Positions 28,720 to 37,797 of a stretch of 64,000 nt of DNA are shown here, piece after piece. Position 1 is the first letter of the stretch, and every line of letters starts with the position of its first letter. The DNA comes from JASGCP01 sp965263285 (lineage in GTDB: Bacteria; Bacteroidota; Bacteroidia; Chitinophagales; Chitinophagaceae). The notes beneath the pieces are model-generated. The model searched no databases, was not told the origin of the DNA, and was given only the letters and a program-made list of their open reading frames with translations. Where the stretch lies: NCBI GenBank assembly GCA_965263285.1, contig CBDHHD010000004.1:372001-436000 (forward strand). The letters are read 5' to 3'. A program made the position numbers and the translations under genes.

Positions 28720-29400
28720 TTATATAGCATGGTTAATAAAGATATCTTGAATAAGTGCGAAGCTTAAATCTTCCACTACCATATTTGCTAATGCAAATTT
28801 TTTTATATTACTATCTTTCTGCACCCATGCAATAGTAAAGATGTTTGCTTTTTTTGCAGCAGTTACGCCACCTATACTATCTTCAATAACAACACATTGG
28901 CTAGGGGTAGTTTGTAATCGTTCTATTGCTAAGAGATAGGGGTCAGGAGCAGGTTTAGGATATGTAACATGGTTACAACATACACAAGTTTCTGTTTGAG
29001 AAAAAAGATGAATATCAGTTAGATATTTCTTAGCCATGTCTTCACTACAATTCGTAACAACAGCATGTTTAATGCCATGCAAAATACAATTATTCCATAT
29101 ATCTATAACATTTGCTCTGGGTTTTATTCTTATCATATTCGTATGATGATAAGCATTGGCATAATCTATCCACTTGTCATAATAATACGCAATATTTTCT
29201 GAAGGAATAAAAATGGAAGGATTATTTTTTAAAATGTGCAAAAATATACTTTTAGCATCTATACCAACAATATCATCCATTGTCATGTTAAATGGTAAAC
29301 TCATTTGTTCACTAGCGTATTCAAACATAGCATATCGTATGTCTATATGTTCTGTTTCTATTAATGTGCCATCTAAATCCCATAAAATGTATTTATCCAT
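28720..29400 (-). CDS. HAD-superfamily sugar-phosphatase/phosphoglucomutase-like hydrolase
   Basis: 226 residues. Motif I is DLDGTL with Asp8 and Asp10, motif II TNCSED, motif III KPAPDPY, motif IV VIEDSIGGVTAAKKA. The helical cap and KPAPDPYLLA pattern are those of subclass I HADs such as beta-phosphoglucomutase and sugar-phosphate phosphatases. It is upstream of the kinase-RapZ fusion in an apparent operon, which hints at sugar-phosphate turnover. The exact substrate cannot be deduced. Confidence 0.82.
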   Translation of the reverse strand: MDKYILWDLDGTLIETEHIDIRYAMFEYASEQMSLPFNMTMDDIVGIDAKSIFLHILKNNPSIFIPSENIAYYYDKWIDYANAYHHTNMIRIKPRANVIDIWNNCILHGIKHAVVTNCSEDMAKKYLTDIHLFSQTETCVCCNHVTYPKPAPDPYLLAIERLQTTPSQCVVIEDSIGGVTAAKKANIFTIAWVQKDSNIKKFALANMVVEDLSFALIQDIFINHAI

Positions 29401-29500
29401 TTTTGTTTTTATTTTATTGTATATGCTTATTTTCTATATGCATGAATTTTTCTTTTGATTTTAATATATATGTTTAGTTTCACAATGTTGTCGATGGTTT

Positions 29501-29557
29501 TTCCAGCCCTTGTGGCGTAGTGGGGGCGTAGCCGAAACGGAGCCACAAGGGCTGGAA
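29501..29557. repeat. GC-rich perfect hairpin
   Basis: TTCCAGCCCTTGTGGC (29501-29516) and its exact complement (29542-29557) enclose a 25-nt GC-rich loop. It is markedly richer in G and C than everything around it. It lies between the HAD gene and the transposase remnant. It could be a strong terminator or a piece of a foreign element. Confidence 0.6.
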
Positions 29558-29604
29558 TGTAAAAAATGACTATTTTTGTTTTATAACCATATAAAAAATA
29601 AAAT

Positions 29605-30640
29605 ATGCCACAAATTTACTATTCCAATGCCAAGACAAATATAAGCATTCGTAAGCAAATACAAAGCAATTCTTTTTTAAAAAATACCGAATTAGCTTCT
29701 CAATTCACTATAGTGAAACAAACGGTTTCAAAATGGCGAAAATAGAGACTTTGTCTCTGATGTATCCAATATCCCTAAAAATATTCATTATGCTCTAAAT
29801 GAGGTAGAAACTACATTAATTATATCTTTGAGAAAATCTACCTGGTTGCCTATGGATGAAATATTCGAAATATTAGCAGTAGAAAACAAATCTATATCAA
29901 GAAGCTCTGTGTATAGGTGCTTATTACGAAATAATATAAATATAGTGCCCATAGCAGAAAAAGAAAAAGCTAAAAAGTTTAAAGCATACGAGCCATGATA
30001 TCTTCATTTCGATATAACTTATATGTTAAAATTTAACAAAATAGGTTCTTATCTATATGTAGCGATAGATAGAGCTACAAGAATATTGTATTATAAAGTA
30101 TATGACAATAAAGCAGCCTAAAATACATATCTTTTTTTGAGGAATGTATGCATTTTTTCCCTTTTGCTATTACGCATATCTTAACAGATAATGGCCTTGA
30201 GTTTACCAATCGACTTATGAAAAACAAAAAAGGCAATTTGCGGGCTAACCCTTCTTTGCTTGACATTAAGTGCAAAGAAAACAATATTAAACATAGGTGT
30301 ACTCAACCATCTACACCAAAAACGAATGGTATGGTAGAAAGAGTAAATGGAACAATTAAAAAAATACTATCTTAAGGTATGAGTATAATGATAGAATAGA
30401 TGTAGAAAAAGATTTAGGTAAATTTATGATTTTCTATAATCTTCACAGACGACATGGTTCTTTAAGAAAAGAACTAAATGTAAAAACACCTTTTGAAGCA
30501 ATAGAAAAGTGGTACCAACTAAAGCCTGAAATATTTTTACAAACTCCTTCAGAATTTAAAAATGGCATAACTAAATTTAGTGTGAGGGAGTATGCAAAGA
30601 TACAAAATAAAATGGATATTTGTAAAAACAATTTTATATG
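29605..30640 (+). pseudogene. Decayed IS481-like DDE transposase
   Basis: Begins MPQIYYSNAKTNISIRKQIQ with a helix-turn-helix-like region, then is broken by a frameshift near 29744, in-frame stops near 29998 (after AYEP) and near 30119 (after NKAA), and another frameshift near 30373. Read through these, the integrase core is clear: HFDITYM and AIDRATR (first Asp), LTDNGLEFTNR (second Asp), HRCTQPSTPKTNGMVERVNG (Glu), then FYNLHRRHGSLRKELNVKTPFEAIEKW. This order is typical of IS481/IS3-related transposases. It is inactive. It is abutted at its 3' end by a type A element whose terminus continues the last frame. Confidence 0.85.
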
Positions 30641-31078
30641 GGCTACATCTTTTTTTGAGGTGCTGGAAGCATGGATGATTACATATATATAAATATGGAA
30701 ATAATAGGAAATATCTGATGAGGACTGCCCTCAGATAAAGAGCGTTACAAAACGAGGTGAGCGAAGCGACCAGCGAGAATGTGGAGGCGGAAGTTTTTAT
30801 ATATGAATCGTTATGATGAGCATAAAGTATTTGCATAAAAGATACCTATGGATAAGCTCATCATAACGATTCATACCTAACCGCCTCCCATTCATTCTCG
30901 CTAGCGTAGCGAGCCGTAGTTTTGTAGCTCTTTATCTGCAGGCTTGATTTTTTCTTTGTTTCTTTCTTTTGTATCAAGACAAAAGAAAGAAAAGGATATA
31001 AAAAATAAATGATGAACCTATATATGAGCAATTACAAAAACATAAATATCCCCCAGCACCTTAAAAAAAGATGTAGCC
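30641..31078 (+). repeat. Type A palindromic element after the transposase remnant
   Basis: 438 bp, ends GGCTACATCTTTTTTTGAGG and AGCACCTTAAAAAAAGATGTAGCC, full core. No exact target duplication directly at the ends. A 24-bp perfect inverted repeat lies outside it (30564-30587 and 31099-31122). Confidence 0.88.
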
Positions 31079-31224
31079 TTTTAGTAAACTAAATTTTTCC
31101 TCACACTAAATTTAGTTATGCCTTAAAAATAAACTCCTAAATTCGCATGTAGAAACAGTCAATTTTCATCAACAACGTTGTGAAACATGACATATATAAG
31201 CACTATTTAATTTGGCAATTGATA

Positions 31225-31440
31225 ATAGCATTTAAAAATTGAGACTCAATGGTTTTTTATTTGCAGTAGAACCAATGGCTTATTGTTAAAAAATAAGCTT
31301 GTAAATGTTTTTACAGGATTGTTACAAACACTAAAACTTCTAAGATTAGGACTTTTCCTAAATCTAATGATTGTAAATTATTTAAAGCATTAGGTGGCAC
31401 TAAACTTCTAAGGTCAGTACTATTGAATATAAGAGATGTT
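31225..31440 (-). pseudogene. Leucine-rich-repeat protein remnant
   Basis: On the minus strand, fragments read DLRSLVPPNALNNLQSLDLG and, after a frameshift, SPNLRSFSVCNNPVKTF, i.e. two LRR-like units (LxxLxLxxN pattern) without an intact frame or start. Probably the relic of a BspA/internalin-like surface protein. No other gene was seen between 31123 and 31570. Confidence 0.4.
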
Positions 31441-31570
31441 TTATTTTTTTAGTATATCAGTATAAATGATTAGGTTTAAGGTGTAGTAGAGACAAAATTA
31501 AACATTTGTTTGTGTAATTTTTTTATATAGTAAAATTAGATGACTTTTGTAGATTAAAATATATTAGTAA

Positions 31571-32569
31571 GTGGATACACATAATTTTATTGACGCTATT
31601 AGAATTTATTGTAGAAGTGGACATGGAGGAGCAGGATGTAAACATTTTGCTCGTACTAAATATAATCCTAATGCAGGGCCTGATGGTGGAGATGGAGGAA
31701 GAGGAGGGCATATTATATTAAAAGGTAATACTCAATTATGGACACTCTTGCATTTGCGTTATCATAAAAATATCTTTGCAGAAGATGGGGGAAAGGGCAG
31801 TAAAAATAGATGCAAGGGTAAAGATGGTAAAGATAGAATTATAGAAGTTCCTTTGGGAACTGTTGTATATGATGAAGCTACAGGCGCAAAGGAAATAGAG
31901 ATATTGCATGATAGAGAAGAGAAGATATGGATAGCAGGTGGCATGGGTGGCTTGGGGAATGCTCATTTTGCTACCGCAACCAATCAAGCGCCAGAGTATG
32001 CACAGCCAGGTAAAGAGGGGATTGAAGGTTGGAAAAGATTAGAGCTTAAACTCCTAGCAGATGTTGGATTAGTTGGCTTTCCTAATGCAGGGAAGTCTAC
32101 GCTATTGAGTGTGCTAACAGCAGCTAAACCTAAGATTGCTAACTACACATTCACAACCCTTGTTCCTCAGTTAGGCATTGTAAAGTATGTTAACAATCAG
32201 AGTTTTTGTATAGCCGACTTGCCTGGTATTATTGAAGGTGCATCAGAAGGAAAGGGACTAGGATATCGATTTCTTAGACATATAGAAAGAAATGCAGTAT
32301 TGCTAATATTAATTGCTGGAGACAGCAAGAAACCACAAGTTGAATTGGCTACACTATTGCAAGAATTAGAGAAATTTAATCCAGCCTTATTACATAAAGA
32401 TATATTGGTAGTTATTTCAAAAGTGGATATGGTTTCAGATTATCAGCGTAAAAAAATTATAAAAGATATGCCTCCACAGTATCCTCTTTTATTTGTTTCA
32501 TCTCATACACAAAAAGGATTAAATGAGCTCACGCATCAACTATGGAAGATGATAAGTGCAAATGAATGA
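31571..32569 (+). CDS. obg: GTPase Obg
   Basis: Ribosome-assembly GTPase. The Gly-rich Obg domain occupies residues 1 to about 158 (GHGGAGCKHFARTK, GPDGGDGGRGGHI), followed by the G domain with G1 GFPNAGKS at 169-176 and G3 DLPG at 216-219, then NKxD-like SKVD. There is no C-terminal OCT domain, as in many Bacteroidota. The start is GTG at 31571, which gives the usual short N-terminus; no nearer ATG fits. Convergent with the nuo operon. Confidence 0.95.
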   Translation: MDTHNFIDAIRIYCRSGHGGAGCKHFARTKYNPNAGPDGGDGGRGGHIILKGNTQLWTLLHLRYHKNIFAEDGGKGSKNRCKGKDGKDRIIEVPLGTVVYDEATGAKEIEILHDREEKIWIAGGMGGLGNAHFATATNQAPEYAQPGKEGIEGWKRLELKLLADVGLVGFPNAGKSTLLSVLTAAKPKIANYTFTTLVPQLGIVKYVNNQSFCIADLPGIIEGASEGKGLGYRFLRHIERNAVLLILIAGDSKKPQVELATLLQELEKFNPALLHKDILVVISKVDMVSDYQRKKIIKDMPPQYPLLFVSSHTQKGLNELTHQLWKMISANE

Positions 32570-32617
32570 TTATTCTTTTGTAAATGGAAAATTTGCTATA
32601 GTTAACTAACTTTTTTA

Positions 32618-33115
32618 TTATGGTGTTATTACTTTTTTTCTACATTCTTCAATAATTAGATCTACCTTTTCTGGAGTTAGATGTTCTTGATATGTTTTAC
32701 CTAATTGCATCATAGGGGCATATCCACAAGCTCCTAAGCATTCTACCGTTTTTAAAGAGAATAAGCCATCTTTCGTAGTTTCTCCTACTTGGATATGTAG
32801 TTTTTTCTCTATATATTCAATAATCTTATCTGATCCTTTGAGCATGCAAGGACCTGTTTGACATACTTCAAAGCAATAGGTTCCTTTGGGTTTAAGATTA
32901 TACATAGAATAGAAAGTAGCTACTTCGTATACTTCTATAGGTTTTATTTCTAGTAGAGTAGCAACATAGTTGAGTGCTTCTTCATTTAGCCATCCTCCAA
33001 AGCTGTCTTGTGCTAAATGTAAAACGGGTAATAGAGCACTTTTTCTCATGTGAGAGGGATAGTGCGAAATAATTCTATCAAATTCTTTTTTTTGTATATC
33101 GTTAAATTGAATCAT
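32618..33115 (-). CDS. nuoE: NADH-quinone oxidoreductase subunit E
   Basis: 24-kDa-type complex I subunit with a 2Fe-2S cluster. The ligands are CQTGPC and ECLGAC, the family pattern; the N-terminal helical region RKSALLPVLHLAQDSFGGWL is typical. 165 residues. Last gene of the visible nuoABCDE cluster (23 nt after nuoD); nuoF, which binds NADH and normally follows, is absent, and obg comes next on the opposite strand. Confidence 0.94.
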   Translation of the reverse strand: MIQFNDIQKKEFDRIISHYPSHMRKSALLPVLHLAQDSFGGWLNEEALNYVATLLEIKPIEVYEVATFYSMYNLKPKGTYCFEVCQTGPCMLKGSDKIIEYIEKKLHIQVGETTKDGLFSLKTVECLGACGYAPMMQLGKTYQEHLTPEKVDLIIEECRKKVITP

Positions 33116-33138
33116 AAATACAAATAATAATATAAAAA

Positions 33139-34371
33139 TTATGCGTCTAGTTCTCCTGCAATAAGGTTTAAACTACTTAATGTAACAATAGCATCACTTA
33201 ACATAGAATTTTTTACTAATTCAGAATATGCTTGATAATATATAAAACAAGGTCGTCTGAAATGTAGTCTATAAGGGGTTCTTCCTCCATCACTAATGAG
33301 ATAAAAACCTAGTTCTCCATTAGCTCCTTCTACACAATGATATACTTCGCCAGCAGGGATAGGTATTTCTCCCATAATAATTTTAAAATGCCAAATTAAT
33401 GCTTCCATTTTAGTATATACTTCGTTTTTAGGAGGTAAATAATAAGCAGGCACATCAGCATGATATACTTCATTCTCTGCACCTTTAAATGATTGTACTT
33501 TTTGATATGCTTGTTCAATAATACGTAAGCTTTGCCACATTTCTTGATTGCGCACAAGAAAGCGATCGTAATTATCACCTGTAGTTCCTATTGGAATCGT
33601 AAAGTCGAATTCTTCATAACTAGAGTAGGGGTGTTGTATTCGCACATCGTAATCTACACCAGAAGCCCTTAGATTCGGGCCCGTAAATCCATAATTAATA
33701 GCTCTTTCAGCAGATATGCCTCCACACTTTGTTCTTTCTATAAATATGCGATTACGGGAGAATAGATTTTCAAATTCTTTTAATACAGCCGGATATTCTT
33801 TTAAAAATTTTTCTAATTTTTCAAATGCTTTGGCAGAGAAATTTCTTTCAAACCCCCCAATACGCCCCATATTAGTTGTAAGACGCGCCCCACAAACTTC
33901 TTCATAAATTTCATATGCTAATTCTCTGTATTGCATAACATATAAAAAGCCAGTAAACGCTCCTGTGTCTACCCCTACAATTGAATTACAAATGAGATGA
34001 TCGGTAATTCTTGCTAATTCCATGATAATAATGCGCAGGTAGTCTACTCGCTTGGGAGTTTTTATTTTTAATAGTTTTTCGCAAGTAAGGTGCCAACCCA
34101 TATTGTTTAAAGGACTACTACAATAGTTTAATCTATCAGTAAGAGTTGTAATTTGATTGAGTGGTCTTCTTTCAGCTATTTTCTCAAAAGCACGATGTAT
34201 ATAGCCTACAGTTTGCTCGGCACTTATTACTTTCTCCCCATCTAATTCGATAATATTTTGAAATACACCATGAGTAGCAGGGTGGGTAGGGCCTAAGTTG
34301 AGTGTAGTTGTTTCTTTTTCTATGCTACCACTATCTAATGGTATATGGTGTTCTGAATATGATGTTTCCAT
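33139..34371 (-). CDS. nuoD: NADH-quinone oxidoreductase subunit D
   Basis: 49-kDa-type subunit that lines the quinone chamber of complex I. NLGPTHPATHGV near the N-terminus carries the quinone-contacting histidines; YIHRAFEK, GVDTGAFTGF and GRTPYRLHFRRPCF are characteristic. 410 residues, not fused to NuoC. It follows nuoC after 23 nt in the operon. Confidence 0.96.
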   Translation of the reverse strand: METSYSEHHIPLDSGSIEKETTTLNLGPTHPATHGVFQNIIELDGEKVISAEQTVGYIHRAFEKIAERRPLNQITTLTDRLNYCSSPLNNMGWHLTCEKLLKIKTPKRVDYLRIIIMELARITDHLICNSIVGVDTGAFTGFLYVMQYRELAYEIYEEVCGARLTTNMGRIGGFERNFSAKAFEKLEKFLKEYPAVLKEFENLFSRNRIFIERTKCGGISAERAINYGFTGPNLRASGVDYDVRIQHPYSSYEEFDFTIPIGTTGDNYDRFLVRNQEMWQSLRIIEQAYQKVQSFKGAENEVYHADVPAYYLPPKNEVYTKMEALIWHFKIIMGEIPIPAGEVYHCVEGANGELGFYLISDGGRTPYRLHFRRPCFIYYQAYSELVKNSMLSDAIVTLSSLNLIAGELDA

Positions 34372-34394
34372 AATGGGTGTTGTATATATTTTTT

Positions 34395-34907
34395 TTAAAT
34401 ACTATTTCCCCTTCCAAACATAGCGTCATCTTTATCTATTCTTCGTTGATCTTCTAAAGGGTATTCTTTTCTTAAGGGGAAATAAGTCATTTCATCTACA
34501 TTTAAAATGCGTTTTAAATTAGGATGACCTATAAAGTTAATACCAAAGAAATCGTATGTTTCTCTTTCCATCCAATTGGCACTACTATATAGTTGCACAG
34601 CAGTATATATATCAGGCTGAGCTATATGGGTATATATTTTAAATCGAATGCGTACTTTTTCTTTTAAATTTTGCAAATGGTATACTACACATAATTCCTT
34701 ACCTATTTTATCAGGATAATGTACGGCACAAATGTCAGTTAGAAAATTAAACTGTAAATCGGTATCTTCTTTAAGAAATCGTAATATCTTTAAATTTAAT
34801 TCTTTTGGAGATGAAAAACTAAAGAAATCAGTTTCTTCAATATCTTCTATTTGTTGAGGGAATTGAGTGGTTAATTTTTCTTTAATAATTGAATAAGTCA
34901 GTGCCAT
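34395..34907 (-). CDS. nuoC: NADH-quinone oxidoreductase subunit C
   Basis: 30-kDa-type hydrophilic subunit of complex I. The diagnostic C-terminal motif ANWMERETYDFFGINFIGHP followed by KRIL and LRKEYPLEDQ is present. 170 residues, 14 nt after nuoB. A separate nuoC, unlike the nuoCD fusion of enterobacteria and Bacteroides. Confidence 0.95.
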   Translation of the reverse strand: MALTYSIIKEKLTTQFPQQIEDIEETDFFSFSSPKELNLKILRFLKEDTDLQFNFLTDICAVHYPDKIGKELCVVYHLQNLKEKVRIRFKIYTHIAQPDIYTAVQLYSSANWMERETYDFFGINFIGHPNLKRILNVDEMTYFPLRKEYPLEDQRRIDKDDAMFGRGNSI

Positions 34908-34921
34908 AAATATATTAGTTA

Positions 34922-35509
34922 TTATTGTATGCCATATTCATTTAGTAATTCTTTATATTGACTGCTGTTTCTTCTGCGAATACTTTCGTGTTGTACTACA
35001 TCTTGAATACATAAGATGCCATCAATGATGGCTTCAGGACGAGGCGGACATCCTGGTACATATACATCAACAGGAATGATTTGATCAATGCCTTGTAATA
35101 CGCTGTAAGTGTCAAAAATGCCTCCACTTGATGCACAAGCACCTACTGCCATTACCCATCTTGGCTCTGCCATTTGTAAATATACTTGTCTTAAAATAGG
35201 AGCCATTTTTTTTGCAATGGTGCCCATCACCATAAGTAAATCACATTGTCGCGGAGAAAAACCTACTCGTTCACTACCAAATCTTGCTAGGTCATAATGA
35301 CTTCCCATAGTAGCCATAAATTCAATACCACAGCAAGAGGTAGCAAAGGGTAATGGCCATAAAGAATTTTTACGAGCTAATCCAACTACTTGACTTAGCT
35401 GGGTAGCAAAAAAGCCTTCACCAGTATGACCAGCAGGCATGTCATGCATGAGAACACTGTCTTTTAAGTCGGGTTGCTTTGGATGTACATTAAATCTAAC
35501 GGGTCTCAT
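34922..35509 (-). CDS. nuoB: NADH-quinone oxidoreductase subunit B
   Basis: PSST-type subunit carrying cluster N2, the last iron-sulfur centre before quinone. Ligands visible: the adjacent pair in TSCCGIEFM, the Cys in VGACASSGG, and VPGCPPRPE. 195 residues. 25 nt after nuoA. Confidence 0.96.
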   Translation of the reverse strand: MRPVRFNVHPKQPDLKDSVLMHDMPAGHTGEGFFATQLSQVVGLARKNSLWPLPFATSCCGIEFMATMGSHYDLARFGSERVGFSPRQCDLLMVMGTIAKKMAPILRQVYLQMAEPRWVMAVGACASSGGIFDTYSVLQGIDQIIPVDVYVPGCPPRPEAIIDGILCIQDVVQHESIRRRNSSQYKELLNEYGIQ

Positions 35510-35534
35510 AAAAATATATTATATGGTGAATGAT

Positions 35535-35924
35535 TTAGTCCTCCCATTGTAAAGCTCTTTTTTTAATTATATAAAAATAGCCAATTAGAAAAAGAACTAC
35601 GAAAAGTAAAATAGCTTCAAATCCACTCCAGCCTAATGCTCTAAAATGAATAGCATAAGGGTAAAAAAATATTACTTCTACATCAAATAAAACAAATAGA
35701 ATAGCTACTAAAAAATATTTGATGGCCATGGGATGTCTTGCATCACCATGACTTGCAATGCCACTAGTAAATGTGTCTAATTTATCGGTTGTTTTTCTAT
35801 TGGGACCTACTAATGCTGACATTCCTATCATACCTCCTATAAATAATACAATAAAAACAAATTGCATAGCAATAGGAATATAATGTGTTGCATTGTTTAT
35901 TTCACTATCTAATAAGTAGGTCAT
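35535..35924 (-). CDS. nuoA: NADH-quinone oxidoreductase subunit A
   Basis: Three-helix membrane subunit of complex I. Transmembrane segments at about 15-40, 70-95 and 98-120; the acidic pair in FVLFDVEVIFFYP is the family hallmark. 129 residues. First gene of the operon, with a TACCTTTG box 24 nt upstream. Confidence 0.95.
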   Translation of the reverse strand: MTYLLDSEINNATHYIPIAMQFVFIVLFIGGMIGMSALVGPNRKTTDKLDTFTSGIASHGDARHPMAIKYFLVAILFVLFDVEVIFFYPYAIHFRALGWSGFEAILLFVVLFLIGYFYIIKKRALQWED

Positions 35925-35948
35925 ATTTTTTTAAATAATTATTAATTA

Positions 35949-35956
35949 CAAAGGTA
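35949..35956 (-). promoter_or_regulatory. -7 box of the nuo operon
   Basis: TACCTTTG on the minus strand, 24 nt before the nuoA ATG. A type A variant element begins 39 bp further upstream, so the -33 region is nearly at the element edge. Confidence 0.55.
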
Positions 35957-35994
35957 TAATAATTTAATCTTAATAAAAAAAATAAACTATGAAC

Positions 35995-36338
35995 GGCTAC
36001 ATCCTTTTTTGACAATAACGAGGTGAGCAGGTACTACGAGGTTTTTAACAAATGAAAATTTTGCAACTATTCAGGTATAGGTTAATAATTTATTTTTATA
36101 TCTTTTTCTTTCTTTTGTCTTGATACAAAAGAAAAAACTTCCACCTCCATATTCTCGCTGGTCGCTCTGCGCGCCTTGTTTTGTAACGCTCTTTATCTGA
36201 GGGCAGTCCTCATCAGATACTCCTTATTGTTTCCATACTTATAAATTATCAATCTATGCACTTAATTAACAAACCTATTGAATTGACTAAGTAGTTATAA
36301 TTATATTTCTCTTAGTACCTGAAAAAAAAGATTTAGTC
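35995..36338 (-). repeat. Shortened type A element upstream of nuoA
   Basis: Begins GGCTACATCCTTTTTTGAC and ends with the variant terminus CTCTTAGTACCTGAAAAAAA. Only one arm of the core is kept (AACGCTCTTTATCTGAGGGC), so the long hairpin is lost. No target duplication was recognised. Confidence 0.7.
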
Positions 36339-36457
36339 GTATTTTTTATTTTACCTAATATAATATAGATTAGATAACATTACTCGTAACTACTCAGGCA
36401 GATCAATAGATATATAATTGAGTAGTTATTTATTTTACATCAATAAAATGTTTATCT

Positions 36458-36465
36458 TATCTTTG
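36458..36465 (+). promoter_or_regulatory. -7 box of the cysteine desulfurase gene, next to the ATG
   Basis: TATCTTTG ends 8 nt before the ATG at 36474, so the transcript would have almost no 5' leader. Confidence 0.6.
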
Positions 36466-36473
36466 TTAGGTTT

Positions 36474-37673
36474 ATGAATAGTACAATAAAGAATAGAATA
36501 TACTTAGACCATGCTGCTACTAGTCCAATAAAGAATAGAATATACTTAGACCATGCCGCTACTAGTCCCATTTCTCCTAAGGCTTTTATAGCTATGTTAC
36601 CTTATTTACAAGATAATTTTGGCAATCCTTCGTCTATTTATAGTTATGGAAGAGAGGCTCGTTTAGTTGTTGAAGAGTCAAGAAAAAAAGTAGCCACTTG
36701 CATTGGAGCGCATCCTTCGGAAGTTTTTTTTACAAGCGGGGGTACAGAAAGTATTAATACGGTTATTGCGGGAGCTGTACAACATATAGGATGCAAAGTA
36801 ATTGTAGCAACACCTATTGAACACCCAGCCACTTTACAAGCAATCCAGTATTGGCAAGAACAAAAGCAAGTACATGTGGAATGGTTAGAACTCAACAAAG
36901 ATGGACAAATATTAGAAGATGCATGTATGCAAAAAATAGCCACTATACAAGAAAAATGCTTATTTGTATGTATGCACACACATAATGAATTAGGCAATAT
37001 TATATCAATGGAATTGTTACGCCGTATATCGCACAAAGAAAATATACTGATATTTATGGATGCTACACAAGGGCTATCCTATAATACAATTAATGTAAAG
37101 CAACATGCTATAAGTTTTTTGGTAGGCTCTGCTCATAAGTTGGGGGGGGCAAAAGGTACAGGGCTCTTATATGTATCTAAACAGATAGTGTTGCAACCTA
37201 TGCTTATGGGAGGAGGACAAGAAAGGGGACTGAGAGGGGGGACTGAAAATGTAGCTGGTATTGTTGCTTTTGCAGTAGCCATAGAAGAAAAGCAAATGCA
37301 ACAACAAGCAAATAGAGAGCTACTTTGGCAATTAAAACAATATATCATGAATAATATTAAAAAGAAAATACCACAAGCTTTTTTTTTAGGAGATGTTGAA
37401 GGATCATCTGCTCATCATATTGTGTGTTTGGGATTGAATAAAACAGAGCAAACTGATCTTCTTGTGCATTATTTAGATATACATCAAATTTGTGTTTCTA
37501 GTGGTAGTGCTTGTTCTAGTGGTACAGTTACGCAAAATAAAGTTATTTCATGGGTATATCCAGATAAGGCCATTACACCTATTCGTATTTCTTTGTCTAC
37601 CCAAAATACAAAAGAAGAGATAGACAAGTGTATAACAATAATGGCAGATTATATTCATTCATATTCAAAATAA
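36474..37673 (+). CDS. Cysteine desulfurase (NifS/IscS family)
   Basis: PLP enzyme that removes sulfur from cysteine for iron-sulfur clusters and thio-cofactors. Seen: YLDHAATSP, GNPSSIYSYGREAR, GGTESINT, the PLP lysine in SAHKLGGAKG, and the catalytic cysteine loop SSGSACSSGT. 399 residues, including an exact 14-residue in-frame duplication at the N-terminus (IKNRIYLDHAATSP twice, 36484-36567); the true family N-terminus matches the second copy. Whether the extra copy hinders folding is unclear. The gene stands alone, without iscU or suf neighbours. Confidence 0.92.
   Translation: MNSTIKNRIYLDHAATSPIKNRIYLDHAATSPISPKAFIAMLPYLQDNFGNPSSIYSYGREARLVVEESRKKVATCIGAHPSEVFFTSGGTESINTVIAGAVQHIGCKVIVATPIEHPATLQAIQYWQEQKQVHVEWLELNKDGQILEDACMQKIATIQEKCLFVCMHTHNELGNIISMELLRRISHKENILIFMDATQGLSYNTINVKQHAISFLVGSAHKLGGAKGTGLLYVSKQIVLQPMLMGGGQERGLRGGTENVAGIVAFAVAIEEKQMQQQANRELLWQLKQYIMNNIKKKIPQAFFLGDVEGSSAHHIVCLGLNKTEQTDLLVHYLDIHQICVSSGSACSSGTVTQNKVISWVYPDKAITPIRISLSTQNTKEEIDKCITIMADYIHSYSK
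36484..36567 (+). repeat. 42-bp tandem duplication in the cysteine desulfurase gene
   Basis: Two adjacent 42-bp units (36484-36525, 36526-36567) differing at one base (GCT versus GCC). The length is a multiple of three, so the frame is kept and 14 residues are doubled. Confidence 0.95.
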
Positions 37674-37750
37674 GAACTAAGCAAAATCCTAAGGTTTTTA
37701 CTGAATAATGCTTATTTAAAATTAAAAAATAAAGAATAAATAAAAAATCA

Positions 37751-37758
37751 TACTTTTG
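37751..37758 (+). promoter_or_regulatory. -7 box of the 37798 gene
   Basis: TACTTTTG, 39 nt before the ATG. Confidence 0.45.
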
Positions 37759-37797
37759 TAAAATATTTATTTATTCTAATTTGTGTAAATGTAATTC

